Shown here piece after piece: positions 9,030 to 18,142 of a DNA stretch of 45,358 nucleotides; the first letter of the stretch is position 1, and every line of letters starts with the position of its first letter. A program made the translations under genes and the position numbers. A model generated the notes under the pieces. That model made no database searches. It was given only the letters and a program-made list of their open reading frames with translations, and was not told the origin of the DNA. The stretch covers positions 1-45,358 of the forward strand of contig JAPPLB010000010.1 in the NCBI GenBank assembly GCA_028819575.1. The letters are read 5' to 3'. The stretch is from Bryobacterales bacterium. Lineage in GTDB: Bacteria > Acidobacteriota > Terriglobia > Bryobacterales > UBA6623.

Positions 9030-9386
9030 TCAGGCTTTCCGCGCCCGCTCTCGGAGCCGCGCCGCTTTGCCGCGCAGCTTCCGCAGATAGTAGAGCTTCG
9101 CCCGGCGAACGCGCGCCCGGCGCACCACCTCCACCTTGCCGACCACCGGCGACTGCAAGGGAAACACTCTCTCGACGCCCACGCCGAAGCTGACCTTGCG
9201 GACGGTTATCGTTTCGCTCATGCCGGTGTTGTTCCGACCGATCAGGACGCCTTCGAAAACCTGCAAGCGTTCCTTGTCACCCTCACGAATGAGGACATGC
9301 ACGCGGACCGTATCGCCCGCCTCGAGTTCAGGGAGATCGTCTCTCTTGCGATCGTCATAAACCTTCTGTAGCACTTTATTGATCAT
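9030..9386 (-). CDS. rplS: Large ribosomal subunit protein bL19
   Basis: 118 aa, normal length. Component of the 50S subunit at the 30S-50S interface. Recognisable family segments are the [11 protein letters not shown] beta strand (about 21-31), [17 protein letters not shown] (about 35-51) and [24 protein letters not shown] (about 72-95), then a basic tail. A GGAGGTG ribosome site stands 5 bases before the ATG. It overlaps the end of trmD by 11 bases and abuts rnhB, in the conserved ffh-rpsP-khpA-rimM-trmD-rplS-rnhB operon. Confidence 0.95.
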   Translation of the reverse strand: MINKVLQKVYDDRKRDDLPELEAGDTVRVHVLIREGDKERLQVFEGVLIGRNNTGMSETITVRKVSFGVGVERVFPLQSPVVGKVEVVRRARVRRAKLYYLRKLRGKAARLRERARKA

Positions 9387-10158
9387 GATGCACCTCCGCG
9401 CCGGCGTCTTGCTGTTGCAGGGCCGCGAGCCATTCCCGGTCTGACCGGCTCAGCGGAGCCGTTCCCAAGAGTTCCGGACGGTTTCGCCATGTCTTTTTCA
9501 ACGCCGCCCGGCGTCTCCACCGCCGGATCTGCTCGTGATTTCCACTCAATAGAACCTCCGGGGTCTTCCAACCTTCAAACTCAGCCGGACGCGTATAGTG
9601 CGGGCAGTCGAGAATGTCCACACGCCCACCATCGAGAGGACGAAAGGACTCCTGTTGCGTAGACGCCTCGTTGCCGAGAGCCCCGGGCAGCAGCCGCGTC
9701 ACAGCGTCGACAACGATCCCGCAGGCCCATTCGCCTCCACTCAGAACGAAATCCCCGACCGAAACCTCTTCGTCGGCCAGGTGTTCCGCCACTCGCTCGT
9801 CCACTCCTTCGTATCGTCCGCAGATGAAAGTCACTTCTTTATACCCTGCGAATCGCAAAGCCATGCTCTGATCAAACCTTTTCCCCTGGGCTGAGAGCAA
9901 GACGGTCCGCACCCGCTTGTCTCGCTGTGACTCTCGAATCTTCTTCAGAACCAGAAAAACCGGCTCGATCTTCAGCACCATGCCTTCGTCGCCGCCAAAC
10001 GGCCGGTCATCCACCGTGCGATGGCGATCGAAAGTATGATCGCGCAGGTCGTGGGTCTCGATCCCGATCAGTCCGTTGGACTTGGCACGTGCCACAACCC
10101 CATAATCGAACGGCCCCTCGAAGAACTGAGGAAAGATCGTGATGACATGAAAGACCAT
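9376..10158 (-). CDS. trmD: tRNA (guanine-N1-)-methyltransferase TrmD
   Basis: 260 aa. Makes m1G37 in tRNAs with G at position 36 and so prevents +1 frameshifting. SPOUT-family trefoil knot: the SAM-binding segment is [13 protein letters not shown] (about 111-123) and [10 protein letters not shown] (about 133-142), with the conserved [11 protein letters not shown] near 50-60. The C-terminal helical domain carries [11 protein letters not shown], followed by a basic stretch. The start is one base after the rimM stop (TGA G ATG). Standard position in the operon. Confidence 0.95.
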   Translation of the reverse strand: MVFHVITIFPQFFEGPFDYGVVARAKSNGLIGIETHDLRDHTFDRHRTVDDRPFGGDEGMVLKIEPVFLVLKKIRESQRDKRVRTVLLSAQGKRFDQSMALRFAGYKEVTFICGRYEGVDERVAEHLADEEVSVGDFVLSGGEWACGIVVDAVTRLLPGALGNEASTQQESFRPLDGGRVDILDCPHYTRPAEFEGWKTPEVLLSGNHEQIRRWRRRAALKKTWRNRPELLGTAPLSRSDREWLAALQQQDAGAEVHHDQ

Positions 10159-10159
10159 C

Positions 10160-10684
10160 TCACCAATTCAACTCCTCGAGCCCCTCGGGCAGACTGACTC
10201 GAATCTCCCGTCTTTCCTCGGAAACCTCCCGGCAAATCTCATCCACGAAAGGGACCAGAATCTCGCCTCCTGCTCCCAATACCTGCAACAGCAACGAACC
10301 GCCCGGATCGAGCACTTCGTCCACAATCCCGATCTCCCGGCCGGTCTTTTTGTCGAATACCCGACAACCGATCAGATCCGCCAGATAATGTTCGCCCTCC
10401 GGGGGCGGACCCAGCTCTTCCCCGGAAATCCGCACCTTCCAGCCGCGCAGTTCCTCCGCTGCGCTGATCGAATCGATTCCTTCAAACTTCAATACCCAGC
10501 GATCACGCTGTCTCCAAGCCTCTTCCAAGGTCGCTTCGCGGTGTTCGCCTTGCAAGCTCTCCAAAAAAAACCGGCTCTGCGGCGAAAAACGCTCTTCGCA
10601 ATCCGTCAGATCGGTGGCCAACACCTCGCCCCGATTGCCCCGACTGCGCACGATGCTAGCCAGCGTGACGAACTCCTGGTCCAT
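10160..10684 (-). CDS. rimM: Ribosome maturation factor RimM
   Basis: 174 aa. Binds uS19 and helps assemble the 30S head. The N-terminal beta-barrel begins FVTLASIVRSRGNRGEV (the family has GxHGxxGEV) and the second, PRC-barrel domain is seen in YLADLIGCRVFDKKTGREIG and the PFVDEIC segment. Length is typical. It starts 13 bases after khpA and ends one base before trmD. Confidence 0.9.
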   Translation of the reverse strand: MDQEFVTLASIVRSRGNRGEVLATDLTDCEERFSPQSRFFLESLQGEHREATLEEAWRQRDRWVLKFEGIDSISAAEELRGWKVRISGEELGPPPEGEHYLADLIGCRVFDKKTGREIGIVDEVLDPGGSLLLQVLGAGGEILVPFVDEICREVSEERREIRVSLPEGLEELNW

Positions 10685-10697
10685 GCCACCCGCTCGC

Positions 10698-10949
10698 CTA
10701 CTCCAGGATCTCCAGTGTGTACCGCTTTCTTACCTTCATGCCGGCAGCGCCGAGCAACGCTCGAATCGACTTCGCCGTCCGTCCTTTCTTCCCGATAACC
10801 TTCCCCAAGTCGGACGGGTCCACTTGCAACTCAAGCACGCGAACCTGATCTCCTGACACCGTTCGCACGGAGACCTCCTCCGGCTTGTCGACCAGAGCCT
10901 TGGCAATCAGTTCCACCAACTCGACAATCGAATCTCTGTTTGCTGCCAA
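10698..10949 (-). CDS. khpA: KH-domain RNA-binding protein KhpA, TTG start
   Basis: 83 aa, single KH domain with the GxxG loop as GKKG (about 53-56, in GKVIGKKGRTAKSIR). Family members bind RNA broadly, pair with KhpB in some bacteria, and sit between rpsP and rimM as here. Homologues begin just before the VELVELIAKALVDKPEEV segment. The TTG at 10949 is the best start: GGGAGG lies about 8 bases upstream, and it gives the usual length. A longer frame opens at 11054, but its extra residues look like translated leader sequence. The non-ATG start may keep expression low relative to rpsP. Confidence 0.85.
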   Translation of the reverse strand: MAANRDSIVELVELIAKALVDKPEEVSVRTVSGDQVRVLELQVDPSDLGKVIGKKGRTAKSIRALLGAAGMKVRKRYTLEILE

Positions 10950-11085
10950 TCTCGGTCTCCTCCCTCGAACGTTCGAGAGGACAGGCAATCCAACGATCGC
11001 AATACGCGGTTCTGAGCAGAGAAAGCAGGAAGGGTTCGTGAAGCGCCGCCTCAAGCTACCCTAGGGTCGATTATATCCCAAAGAA

Positions 11086-11472
11086 TCAACTACCTGCGGG
11101 CGACTCTGAGTCCTCGGCGGGCGGCGTTTCCAGGACCTTGGATGGTTCTGAAGCCGCTGCTTCCGCGGTAACCGCTTCCGCTTTCTTAGCGTCAGCCGGG
11201 GTGCTCGCGCCCGCTGCAGGCTTCCAAGTCGGACCGCCCTTCTCTTTGTAGGCGATCAATCGACGGACCGTCACCGACGCCTGAGCGCCCTGATTCAGCC
11301 AGTGGTTGATCCTCTCGCTTTCCAGCGACAGCTCGATCGGGTCTCGAGTCGGGTTGTAGTGCCCCACAATCTCGATGTTCTTGCCGTCGCGAGCGTTGCG
11401 CTTGTTGATCACGACCACGCGATACGACGGTTTCTTCTTGGCGCCCGTTCGCGCCAAGCGAATAGCCAACAT
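11086..11472 (-). CDS. rpsP: Small ribosomal subunit protein bS16
   Basis: 128 aa. The first 80 or so residues are ordinary bS16: MLAIRLARTGAKKKPSYRVVV, then IEIVGHYNPTRDP and the RRLIAYKEKGG segment. The last 45 residues form an Ala/Glu/Pro/Ser-rich low-complexity tail (from about 84) without predicted fold. Such tails occur in several phyla. It lies 40 bases after ffh and 136 bases before khpA; the latter gap is the largest inside this operon and may hold an internal promoter. Confidence 0.93.
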   Translation of the reverse strand: MLAIRLARTGAKKKPSYRVVVINKRNARDGKNIEIVGHYNPTRDPIELSLESERINHWLNQGAQASVTVRRLIAYKEKGGPTWKPAAGASTPADAKKAEAVTAEAAASEPSKVLETPPAEDSESPAGS

Positions 11473-11512
11473 AAGTCTCTCCTCGTTCGGAAAGCTGAAC
11501 CGGGGCAGGATG

Positions 11513-12880
11513 CTACCGGAGCAGCGCCTCCAGGTTCATCTGTCTCCGGCCCCCAAGCCGGCGTCTGCGTTTCTTGCTCCCCCCAGTGCTGCCCGTCAGC
11601 GACCGCATCATCTTGCGCGCCTGCCGGTATTGACGGAGAAGTTGATTCACCGCTTGCACCGATGTGCCGCTGCCTTTGGCGATGCGGCGGCGGCGGCTGC
11701 CATTGATGATCTCGTGGTTGCGGCGCTCCTTCGGGGTCATCGAGCAGAGGATCGCCTCCAGGCGATTGATCTCTTTCGGGTCGATATCGGCGTTCTTGAG
11801 CTGTTTCAGAGGACCCATTTGCGGCAGCATTCCAAGAATCGACTCCAGCGGACCGAGTTTCTTGAACTGCCGGAGCTGATCCCGAAAATCCTCGAGCGTG
11901 AACTCGTTCTGCAGCATCTTCCGCTGCATCTCGAGAGCATCCTTTTGTTCAATCGACTCTTCGACCTTCTCGATCAACGAAAGCATGTCGCCCATGCCGA
12001 GAATCCGCGAGACGACACGGTCGGGATGGAACGGCTCGAAGGCGTCCGACTTCTCGCCCGTTCCGATGAACTTCAGCGGGCAGCCCGTGACATGGCGAAT
12101 CGACAAGGCGGCGCCGCCGCGGGCATCACCGTCCATCTTCGTCAGGATTACGCCGCTCAACTCCAACCGCTCATGGAACCTGGCCGCTGATTTCACCGCG
12201 TCCTGCCCGGTCATGGCATCCGCGACGAACAGCACCTCGGTAGGCTTCAGCTTGTCACGAAGCTGCTCCAACTCGACCATCAACGCGTCGTCGATGTGCA
12301 ACCGGCCCGCCGTATCCACCAACACGACGTCGCAGCCCGACTGCGCCGCCTCGACTCGCGCCGCCGCTGCCAACTCCAGGGGCTTGTCGTCATCCCCACC
12401 TTTGTAGACCGGCTGCTTGATCTGTCCGGCTACGACACGCAACTGCTCGCGTGCAGCCGGACGGTAGACATCCACGGAAACCAGCAATGGCCGATGACCA
12501 TTCTTGGAAAGCCATTTCGCCAACTTGCCGGTCGTGGTCGTCTTGCCCGATCCCTGCAGGCCGACGATCATAAAAACCGAAGGCGGGTCGTTCGAATACT
12601 TGAGCCGCCTCTCTTCCGCGCCCAGCAGCGTGATCAACTCGTCTCGCAGGATCTTGATGACCTGCTCGGTCGGCGACAGCGCCGTAAGCACTTCTCGGCC
12701 CAGCGCCTTCTGCCTGATGCCCTCGATCAACTGCTTGACGACCCTGAAGTTGACATCCGCCTCCAGTAGCGCCATGCGAATCTCTCGCAGGGCGTCCTGG
12801 ATATTCTTCTCCGTCAGCTTCCCCTCGCCGCGGAGGTTCTTGAAGACGCGCTGAAGCTTATCCTGAAGGTTGTCGAACAT
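11513..12880 (-). CDS. ffh: Signal recognition particle protein Ffh
   Basis: 455 aa. GTPase that binds signal sequences on ribosome-nascent chains and delivers them with FtsY to the membrane. N domain helical bundle (about 1-90); G domain with GLQGSGKTT (about 106-114), DTAGR (about 189-193) and TKMDGDARGG (about 247-256); Met-rich M domain with the RNA-binding segment around SRRRRIAKGSGTSVQAVNQLL (about 395-415). Length is typical. It is the first gene of the translation operon. A 4.5S/SRP RNA gene was not found next to it. Confidence 0.95.
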   Translation of the reverse strand: MFDNLQDKLQRVFKNLRGEGKLTEKNIQDALREIRMALLEADVNFRVVKQLIEGIRQKALGREVLTALSPTEQVIKILRDELITLLGAEERRLKYSNDPPSVFMIVGLQGSGKTTTTGKLAKWLSKNGHRPLLVSVDVYRPAAREQLRVVAGQIKQPVYKGGDDDKPLELAAAARVEAAQSGCDVVLVDTAGRLHIDDALMVELEQLRDKLKPTEVLFVADAMTGQDAVKSAARFHERLELSGVILTKMDGDARGGAALSIRHVTGCPLKFIGTGEKSDAFEPFHPDRVVSRILGMGDMLSLIEKVEESIEQKDALEMQRKMLQNEFTLEDFRDQLRQFKKLGPLESILGMLPQMGPLKQLKNADIDPKEINRLEAILCSMTPKERRNHEIINGSRRRRIAKGSGTSVQAVNQLLRQYRQARKMMRSLTGSTGGSKKRRRRLGGRRQMNLEALLR

Positions 12881-13447
12881 CGAGGTTTCCCCCCGCGGCG
12901 CGGGGGCTCAGGAGGGGCGGACACGACACTCCCGTGCCCTTCCCGCTATTGTACGGCTTGGTTCGAAAACCAGTCAAACACGTCATGTGAAGCCAAATCC
13001 GACCGCAGGGGACGTGGTCCGCCACACAACTCCCAGACCAAATCGACTCGGCGCCAGCCTGCATCTTTCACCACCCGACGGCCGAAGCACGCGAAAAAAG
13101 GCCGTGTTTCGTGACTCGTGATTCGTAAAAACCGTGGGCGGGGCCTGATTCGCTCCAGAAGAAATGTCTGACGCCCGGTGAACCGTAAAAGGCGTGTTTC
13201 GTGACCCGAGGGCCGAATGAGGCGATATGGCCACTACACTTGCGCGCGCCTTTTTCCTCCGCCCGGCTTGGGCCTCGTCCTGACGGCCCTCTCACCCACT
13301 TCGCCTCGCCACTTGGCGAGAAAGGCAAGCTACTCTCTTAAAGGGAGAATCCTCTGTTTGCAAGCCAATCCTGCCGCAGGCATGTACGGATGCAGTAGTC
13401 AGCAATCCGGCAACCTGTAGAATTACGGCTCAAGACTAACCTGCAGC
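12881..13447. other. 567-base divergent intergenic region with repeat copy C
   Basis: Lies between ffh (minus) and the M23 peptidase gene (plus). About half of it is the longest complete repeat copy (13056-13332). The first 170 bases next to ffh should hold its promoter; no confident -35/-10 pair could be assigned. A small open frame on the minus strand (13068-13328) encodes only translated repeat sequence. Confidence 0.6.
13056..13332. repeat. Dispersed palindromic repeat, copy C (277 bp, both arms)
   Basis: Left arm AGCCTGCATCTTTCACC and right arm GGCGAGAAAGGCAAGCTA are degenerate inverted repeats. Inside are the left-end block CGACGGCCGAAGCACGCGA, the TTCGTGACTCGTGATTCGT core (repeated in part near 13195) and the right-end block CCTGACGGCCCTCTCACCC. 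No open frame resembling a transposase is present. Confidence 0.8.
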
Positions 13448-14395
13448 ATGCCCCAAGGGACTCAAGGCCGATTCCGCCGTGTTGTACGGTGGGTGCTCCC
13501 TGCCCTGCTCGCGTCTGTCTTGCTTCCGTCGTGGGTGCTCTTCTTCTCCGGAGGCATGCATGCGGTTATTGGCTGGATGGCGCTCATGAGCACGGGATTC
13601 CTACTCGCGCCGCTGTCTCTGCTGATCTTGTTAGTCCATGCCGTCCGAAAGCGCCGCTTCAGCCGTCCGATGCAGGCAACCTCGGCCTTGGCGGTTCTTG
13701 CCCTTTGGCCCGGCCTGTGGAGCTTCGGCATCCTGACCATCGAGTTCCCGTACGATCTCGAGAGTTCGAGTCCTTCTACGACGGTTCGGCTGCCATCGAA
13801 CGAAACGTTGCGGGTCGGATGGGGAGGCGATGAAGTATCCACGAATTATCACGCCATGACTCCGGACCAGCGCTGGGCTTACGACCTTCTCGTGGAGCCG
13901 GCCGGGCACGGATCGGAAGTCCTGGAAGACTATGGCTGTTACGACACTCCCGTTGTCGCGCCGGTTTCCGCTCGAGTTCACCATGCGGTCGATGGAGCCC
14001 CGGACCACGTACCCGGCAAGGTAAGCATGGATTACGAAAACCCCGCCGGCAACCACGTCGTCCTGCAACTCGAGACCGGCACCTATCTCTTGATCGCTCA
14101 TCTGAGGCCCGGCAGCATATTGGTCAGCACAGGGGACGAGGTGTTGGAGGGGGAGGCTATCGGCGCTTGCGGCAACTCGGGAAATACGAGTGAGCCGCAC
14201 ATCCACATTCACCACCAGCGTCAGGATCCGAAGGACCGTCCGCTCAATTTCTCGGAAGGCCTTCCCCTGTTTTTCCGGGATCATGACGGCGAGGCCATGC
14301 CAAAGGGAGGACTGGAAATCCGCGATGGCGAGATTGTCCTGATCGGAGCGATTGTCCGGCATGCCGGGGCCGAACCGCCCGCCACATCGCAGTAA
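13448..14395 (+). CDS. Membrane-anchored M23 (LytM-type) metallopeptidase
   Basis: 315 aa. About three hydrophobic segments occupy the first 110 residues (about 14-33, 37-62 and 78-100). An extracytoplasmic C-terminal domain has the M23 zinc-site pattern: NYH (about 134-136), AYD (about 146-148, second ligand Asp) and the HxH in EPHIHIHH (about 257-262); the LIAHLRPGS strand (about 216-224) adds the usual catalytic-site histidine. All ligands are present, so an active endopeptidase on peptidoglycan cross-links or a similar peptide is likely. It is transcribed alone, divergent from ffh and convergent with the dCache gene. The start is the first ATG in frame; no strong ribosome site was seen. 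Confidence 0.8.
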   Translation: MPQGTQGRFRRVVRWVLPALLASVLLPSWVLFFSGGMHAVIGWMALMSTGFLLAPLSLLILLVHAVRKRRFSRPMQATSALAVLALWPGLWSFGILTIEFPYDLESSSPSTTVRLPSNETLRVGWGGDEVSTNYHAMTPDQRWAYDLLVEPAGHGSEVLEDYGCYDTPVVAPVSARVHHAVDGAPDHVPGKVSMDYENPAGNHVVLQLETGTYLLIAHLRPGSILVSTGDEVLEGEAIGACGNSGNTSEPHIHIHHQRQDPKDRPLNFSEGLPLFFRDHDGEAMPKGGLEIRDGEIVLIGAIVRHAGAEPPATSQ

Positions 14396-14469
14396 TGGCT
14401 TCAGGCCGCTTGCGGCTAGCCTGGAAGCGATCCTTGATGTTTCCTACGACTTTATCCGTGGAGCACTTT

Positions 14470-15597
14470 TCAGCCGGCGGCGCCCTTGATGGTTGCGCCC
14501 ATCTCCTCCTCGACTTCCTCGATCTCGCTCGGTTGGTGCAACGCAAAGTACACGATCAAGAACACCACGCACGCCAGCGACAGCAGCGCGATCCCCATGA
14601 TCAGCACCGTCGCCATCGAGACCGTCCCCATCGCCCCCGCCTCTTCCTCCACCGCCACCACCATCCAGTCCAGCTTCGGATACTGCTCCTGCAATCCCAA
14701 GTGCGCAAACGCCAGCCGCGCTCGCCGCCCCCCCGGAAACGTCGCATCGAACGAACCCGACGTGCGGCCCTCGTAATTGCCCTGCGCGTCCACCACCGCA
14801 TCCACCTCCGCCGACCGCTCCTCGTCCGCCAGCGTCAACCCGTCCGTCCCGAAGATCACCGCCCCGTCCTTCTTCGCCAGATACACCTTGCCGCCCACCC
14901 CCAACTCAGCGCGGTGCAACGCCGGCAACAGCGACGCCACCTGCACCAGCGCATCCAGCGTCCCCATGATCTGGTTGGTCTCCCGTACCACCGGCACCCC
15001 TACCCCGATGTAGTAGTTCTTCGTCGCCTCGTCGTACAGCACGTCCGTCAGACTCACCACCCCGCGACCGTAAAAGTAGATGTCCTGCCAGTACTCCTCG
15101 TCGGCCTGGTAGTAGTCCAGCGTCTTGTGCGTCGCCGCCACCGTCGCCCCTTCCAGATCCGTCACCGTGATGCGTAGAAAGCTCGGGTCCACCGTCAGCT
15201 TGCGCCGCAGCGCCTGCGAGCCCGCGTTCGACATCGTCTGCTCCACCAGCGCCTCGCCCTGCGGCGTCACCCAGGTCTTGTCCTTCGCCAGCAAACGCTC
15301 CCGGATCACCTCCTGCCGCACCCGGAAATATTGCCGGTTCGAGTTGCGAACCACCTCCAGCACGGCCGCGTCCGAGGCCATCAAAGCGGCTTCCACCACC
15401 TTCGCCTCGATCTGCTGTTCGATGCTGCCGGCGGCCGCTTGGGCGACCGTTTCCAGATGCCGGCCGGCCGCCGCGGCGGTCGTCTCACCGGCCCGCGTGG
15501 CGGCGTAGAGAGCCGCCAGACTGATCGGAACCACGGTCAGCAGCAAGGCGATGACGAGCTTGCGGCCGGCTATGTGAAACACCAGAGGTTTAGGCAT
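14470..15597 (-). CDS. Double-Cache (dCache) sensor membrane protein without output domain
   Basis: 375 aa. The ATG at 15597 has GGGAGGGAGG about 10 bases upstream; a longer frame to 15750 adds 51 residues of non-coding character. Architecture: a transmembrane helix (about 13-35), a large extracytoplasmic domain (about 40-325) that looks like dCache_1 (long helix with AAGSIEQQIEAKVVEAAL, then DYYQADEEYWQDIYFYGRG and YYIGVGVPVVRETNQIMGTLDALV), a second helix (about 327-353) and a 22-residue acidic tail. HAMP, methyl-accepting, kinase, GGDEF or phosphatase domains, which normally follow dCache, are all absent and the stop codon is clean. It may signal through a partner, or be a 3'-truncated receptor. 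The ligand is unknown. Confidence 0.75.
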   Translation of the reverse strand: MPKPLVFHIAGRKLVIALLLTVVPISLAALYAATRAGETTAAAAGRHLETVAQAAAGSIEQQIEAKVVEAALMASDAAVLEVVRNSNRQYFRVRQEVIRERLLAKDKTWVTPQGEALVEQTMSNAGSQALRRKLTVDPSFLRITVTDLEGATVAATHKTLDYYQADEEYWQDIYFYGRGVVSLTDVLYDEATKNYYIGVGVPVVRETNQIMGTLDALVQVASLLPALHRAELGVGGKVYLAKKDGAVIFGTDGLTLADEERSAEVDAVVDAQGNYEGRTSGSFDATFPGGRRARLAFAHLGLQEQYPKLDWMVVAVEEEAGAMGTVSMATVLIMGIALLSLACVVFLIVYFALHQPSEIEEVEEEMGATIKGAAG

Positions 15598-15769
15598 GTA
15601 CCGGACCTCCCTCCCTGCCTCGGGCCGGCTTGCGGACGCCCTCGACGGGGCCTCCCGAACCGGCCTTTTGACGGTGTCAGTGTAATCGCTCCGCGGACCC
15701 TGAGGCAACCGCTGCGCAGCCACACGTGAACTCGGCTCCCGGCGCCACACGGGGTTTTACCACAGACTG

Positions 15770-18142
15770 TCAGCGGAGGTAGATGAACTCATTGGTGCTC
15801 AGGAGCGCCTGAGTGTATTCCGGCCATGGGAAGTAGCCCAGGGCGGCTTCACGGGATTGGAGAAAGGTCATGGCCTGGCCGAGTTCCTGGGTGGTGGGGT
15901 TGCGGAGCAGAGTGTATTGGTAAATGGCCCGGATTTTCTCTCGGGTGTTCTTGATGTGGTGGACACGTTGGGCGAGGCTTTTGGCCTGGTAGTTGAACCA
16001 TGCGCTGTTCAGGACAAAAAGCTGCTGCAGCGGCGTAGTCGTGATTTGGCGCTGCGGGGTGTGCTGGGTGGAGTCGGGGTAGTCGTAGAGCTGGAAGATG
16101 GCATGGGGGCGTCCACGGCTGATCTCGGAATAGACAGTGCGGCGGGCTTCGCATTCGGTGTCGACGGGTTCGGACGGGCCACCCATGGCGAGGTTCAGCT
16201 CGCCGGAAACTTGCAAAACCGCGTCCCGCCAGGATTCGATGTCGAGGCGGCGCGGGGCATAACGCCAGAGCCAGCGGTTGGCGGGGTCGGCTTTAGCGGC
16301 GGTTTCGATCTGGCGGCTCGCTTGGCGATAGGCGGCCGAGAGCATGATCTCGCGGTGGAGCCACTTGAGCGACCATCCGTTTTGAACGAAGCGCGCGGCG
16401 AGATCGTCGAGAAGCTCGGGGTGGGTGGGCCGCTGCCCCTGAGCGCCGAAGTCGGACGGCGTACTGACGAGGTGCTGGCCGAAATGCCATCCCCAGACGC
16501 GGTTGACCCAGACGCGAGCGGTGAGCGGCGCGGCGTCGTTGACGATCTTATCGGCGAGTTCCAGACGGCCCGAACCCTGGCGGAAGGGCTCTGGCGCGCC
16601 CTTCGACAACACTGTCAAAAAACGGCGCGGAACGATGTCACCGGTGTTGGCGACGTTGCCGCGAATGAAGATGGGCAGGTCGCGCGGTTGGCCGGGACGC
16701 AGGTCGATCCAGGTGACAGTGGGCGTCGAACCGTCGATCCAAACGCCGCAATCGACGACCGCGTGGGTAAGCGGAGTCGCGTCCTTGGCAAGCTCGGTTT
16801 CCAGTTTTTCGACCTCTTCCGTCAGTGCCCTGACTCTTGGATGGAGTTCGGGCGCGATCGTGTCGAGTTCCTTGAGGTTGCCCACCATCCCCTTGATGCG
16901 GTAGAGGCGTTCGTGATCCCAAACGAGCTTGTCGGCTTCGGCGGGGTCCATGGCGACGATGGGGCGCTTGACGAGCCAAGTGCTGGCGAAGACGCCGGCG
17001 AGGGCATAGTAGTCGTTGTTGGTGATGGGGTCGAATTTGTGGTCGTGGCAGCGGGCGCAGGCCACCGTGAGCCCCATCAGGCCACGCGAGACGGCATCGA
17101 CGCGCTCATCCCAGTCGTCGGAAGCAAGAGTCTCGATGACATCGCGAGAGAGGCGAGGGTCTTTGTGGTACATGGGCGAGTTGCCGATGTATCCGAGGGC
17201 ACGCATATCGGCGGGCTCGAAGCCGGGCAACAGGTCGGCGGCGAACTGCATTCGGATAAAACGGTCGTAGGGGATGTCGCGGTTGAAGGCCTCGATGACC
17301 CAGTCGCGATAGCGCCAGGCGTAGGGGTGGGGGCGGTTGGTCGATTCACTGGTGGGGTGGTCTTCGGCCCAGCGAGCGACATCGAGCCAGTGCCGTCCCC
17401 AGCGCTCGCCGTAGCGGGGCGAGTCGAGCAGGGCGTCGATGAGGCCGACATAGGCGTCGGGCGACGGATCGGCTGCGAAGGCCTCGACCTGGGCGTAGGT
17501 GGGCGGGAGTCCGGTGAGGTCGAAAAAGGCGCGGCGAATGAGCGTGCGGGTGTCGGCGGGGGGCGAGGGTTGGAGGTTGTTCTCGTCGAGCTTGGCGAGG
17601 ATAAAGCTGTCGATCTTGCGCTCGGTCCAATCGGGGTTGGAGGTCGGGGGCGCGGGGTGCTGCTTCAGGGGCTGGAAGGCCCACCATTTTCGGCCCTCTT
17701 CGATGGGAGTGCCGGGGCCGTCTTCCTTGGTTTCGCCGCTTGCGGCCTCCGAGAGCGGGGTGGTTCTGGGGTCTACTGCGCCGTCGGCGATCCATTCTCT
17801 GAAGTCGACAATGATCTTCTCCGGGAGCTTGCCGGTGGGCGGCATTTTGAGGTTGGCGTCCTTGTAGCTCAGCGCCTTGAGCAGGAGGCTGTGCTCGGGA
17901 TGACCGGGGACGACAGCGGGGCCGGATTGTCCGCCTTGGCGGAGGGCGTCGCGGGAGTCGAGGCGGAGACCGCCCATGGGTTCGTCCAAAGCGGAGGAGT
18001 GGCAGGCCTCGCAGTGCTGGACGATGACGGGGCGAATCTTGCGCTCGAAGTGGTCGAGCCGGGGTGTTTGGGCGGAGGAAACAGCGAGCAGGACCGGGAG
18101 AAGCCAAAGGGGGGCGCGCCGCGCACCTACGGTCGAGATCAC
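15770..18142 (-). CDS. DUF1549/DUF1553 (PSD1-type) protein with Planctomycete cytochrome C domain
   Basis: 790 aa, exported (signal peptide about 1-24). Order: a Planctomycete-type cytochrome domain with the heme motif CEACH (near 46); a linker; DUF1549 (about 175-385) containing VACARCHDHKFDPI, a second CxxCH; and DUF1553 (about 530-780) with the RVWVNRVWGWHFG and LLDDLAARFVQNGWSLKWLHR segments. Such proteins occur in large numbers in Planctomycetota, Verrucomicrobiota and Bryobacterales and are thought to act in extracellular polymer oxidation, but the reaction is not established. The start is GTG, overlapping the DUF1501 stop (GTGA), so the pair is translationally coupled. Confidence 0.88.
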   Translation of the reverse strand: MISTVGARRAPLWLLPVLLAVSSAQTPRLDHFERKIRPVIVQHCEACHSSALDEPMGGLRLDSRDALRQGGQSGPAVVPGHPEHSLLLKALSYKDANLKMPPTGKLPEKIIVDFREWIADGAVDPRTTPLSEAASGETKEDGPGTPIEEGRKWWAFQPLKQHPAPPTSNPDWTERKIDSFILAKLDENNLQPSPPADTRTLIRRAFFDLTGLPPTYAQVEAFAADPSPDAYVGLIDALLDSPRYGERWGRHWLDVARWAEDHPTSESTNRPHPYAWRYRDWVIEAFNRDIPYDRFIRMQFAADLLPGFEPADMRALGYIGNSPMYHKDPRLSRDVIETLASDDWDERVDAVSRGLMGLTVACARCHDHKFDPITNNDYYALAGVFASTWLVKRPIVAMDPAEADKLVWDHERLYRIKGMVGNLKELDTIAPELHPRVRALTEEVEKLETELAKDATPLTHAVVDCGVWIDGSTPTVTWIDLRPGQPRDLPIFIRGNVANTGDIVPRRFLTVLSKGAPEPFRQGSGRLELADKIVNDAAPLTARVWVNRVWGWHFGQHLVSTPSDFGAQGQRPTHPELLDDLAARFVQNGWSLKWLHREIMLSAAYRQASRQIETAAKADPANRWLWRYAPRRLDIESWRDAVLQVSGELNLAMGGPSEPVDTECEARRTVYSEISRGRPHAIFQLYDYPDSTQHTPQRQITTTPLQQLFVLNSAWFNYQAKSLAQRVHHIKNTREKIRAIYQYTLLRNPTTQELGQAMTFLQSREAALGYFPWPEYTQALLSTNEFIYLR

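Noticed and set aside
12959..12971. GGTTCGAAAACC resembling a tRNA T-arm
   Set aside because: No acceptor, D or anticodon stems could be built around it.
13068..13328. Minus-strand frames at 13068-13328, 5059-5526 and 40419-40619 that share peptides such as FSPRGEAK and SGRGASR
   Set aside because: They are translations of the dispersed repeat, not genes; similarity between them reflects the shared DNA and the frames are not preserved elsewhere in the copies.
14396..14469. Terminator between the M23 peptidase and dCache genes
   Set aside because: Only a 5-bp GCCGC/GCGGC stem with a 2-base loop is visible and there is no T-run.
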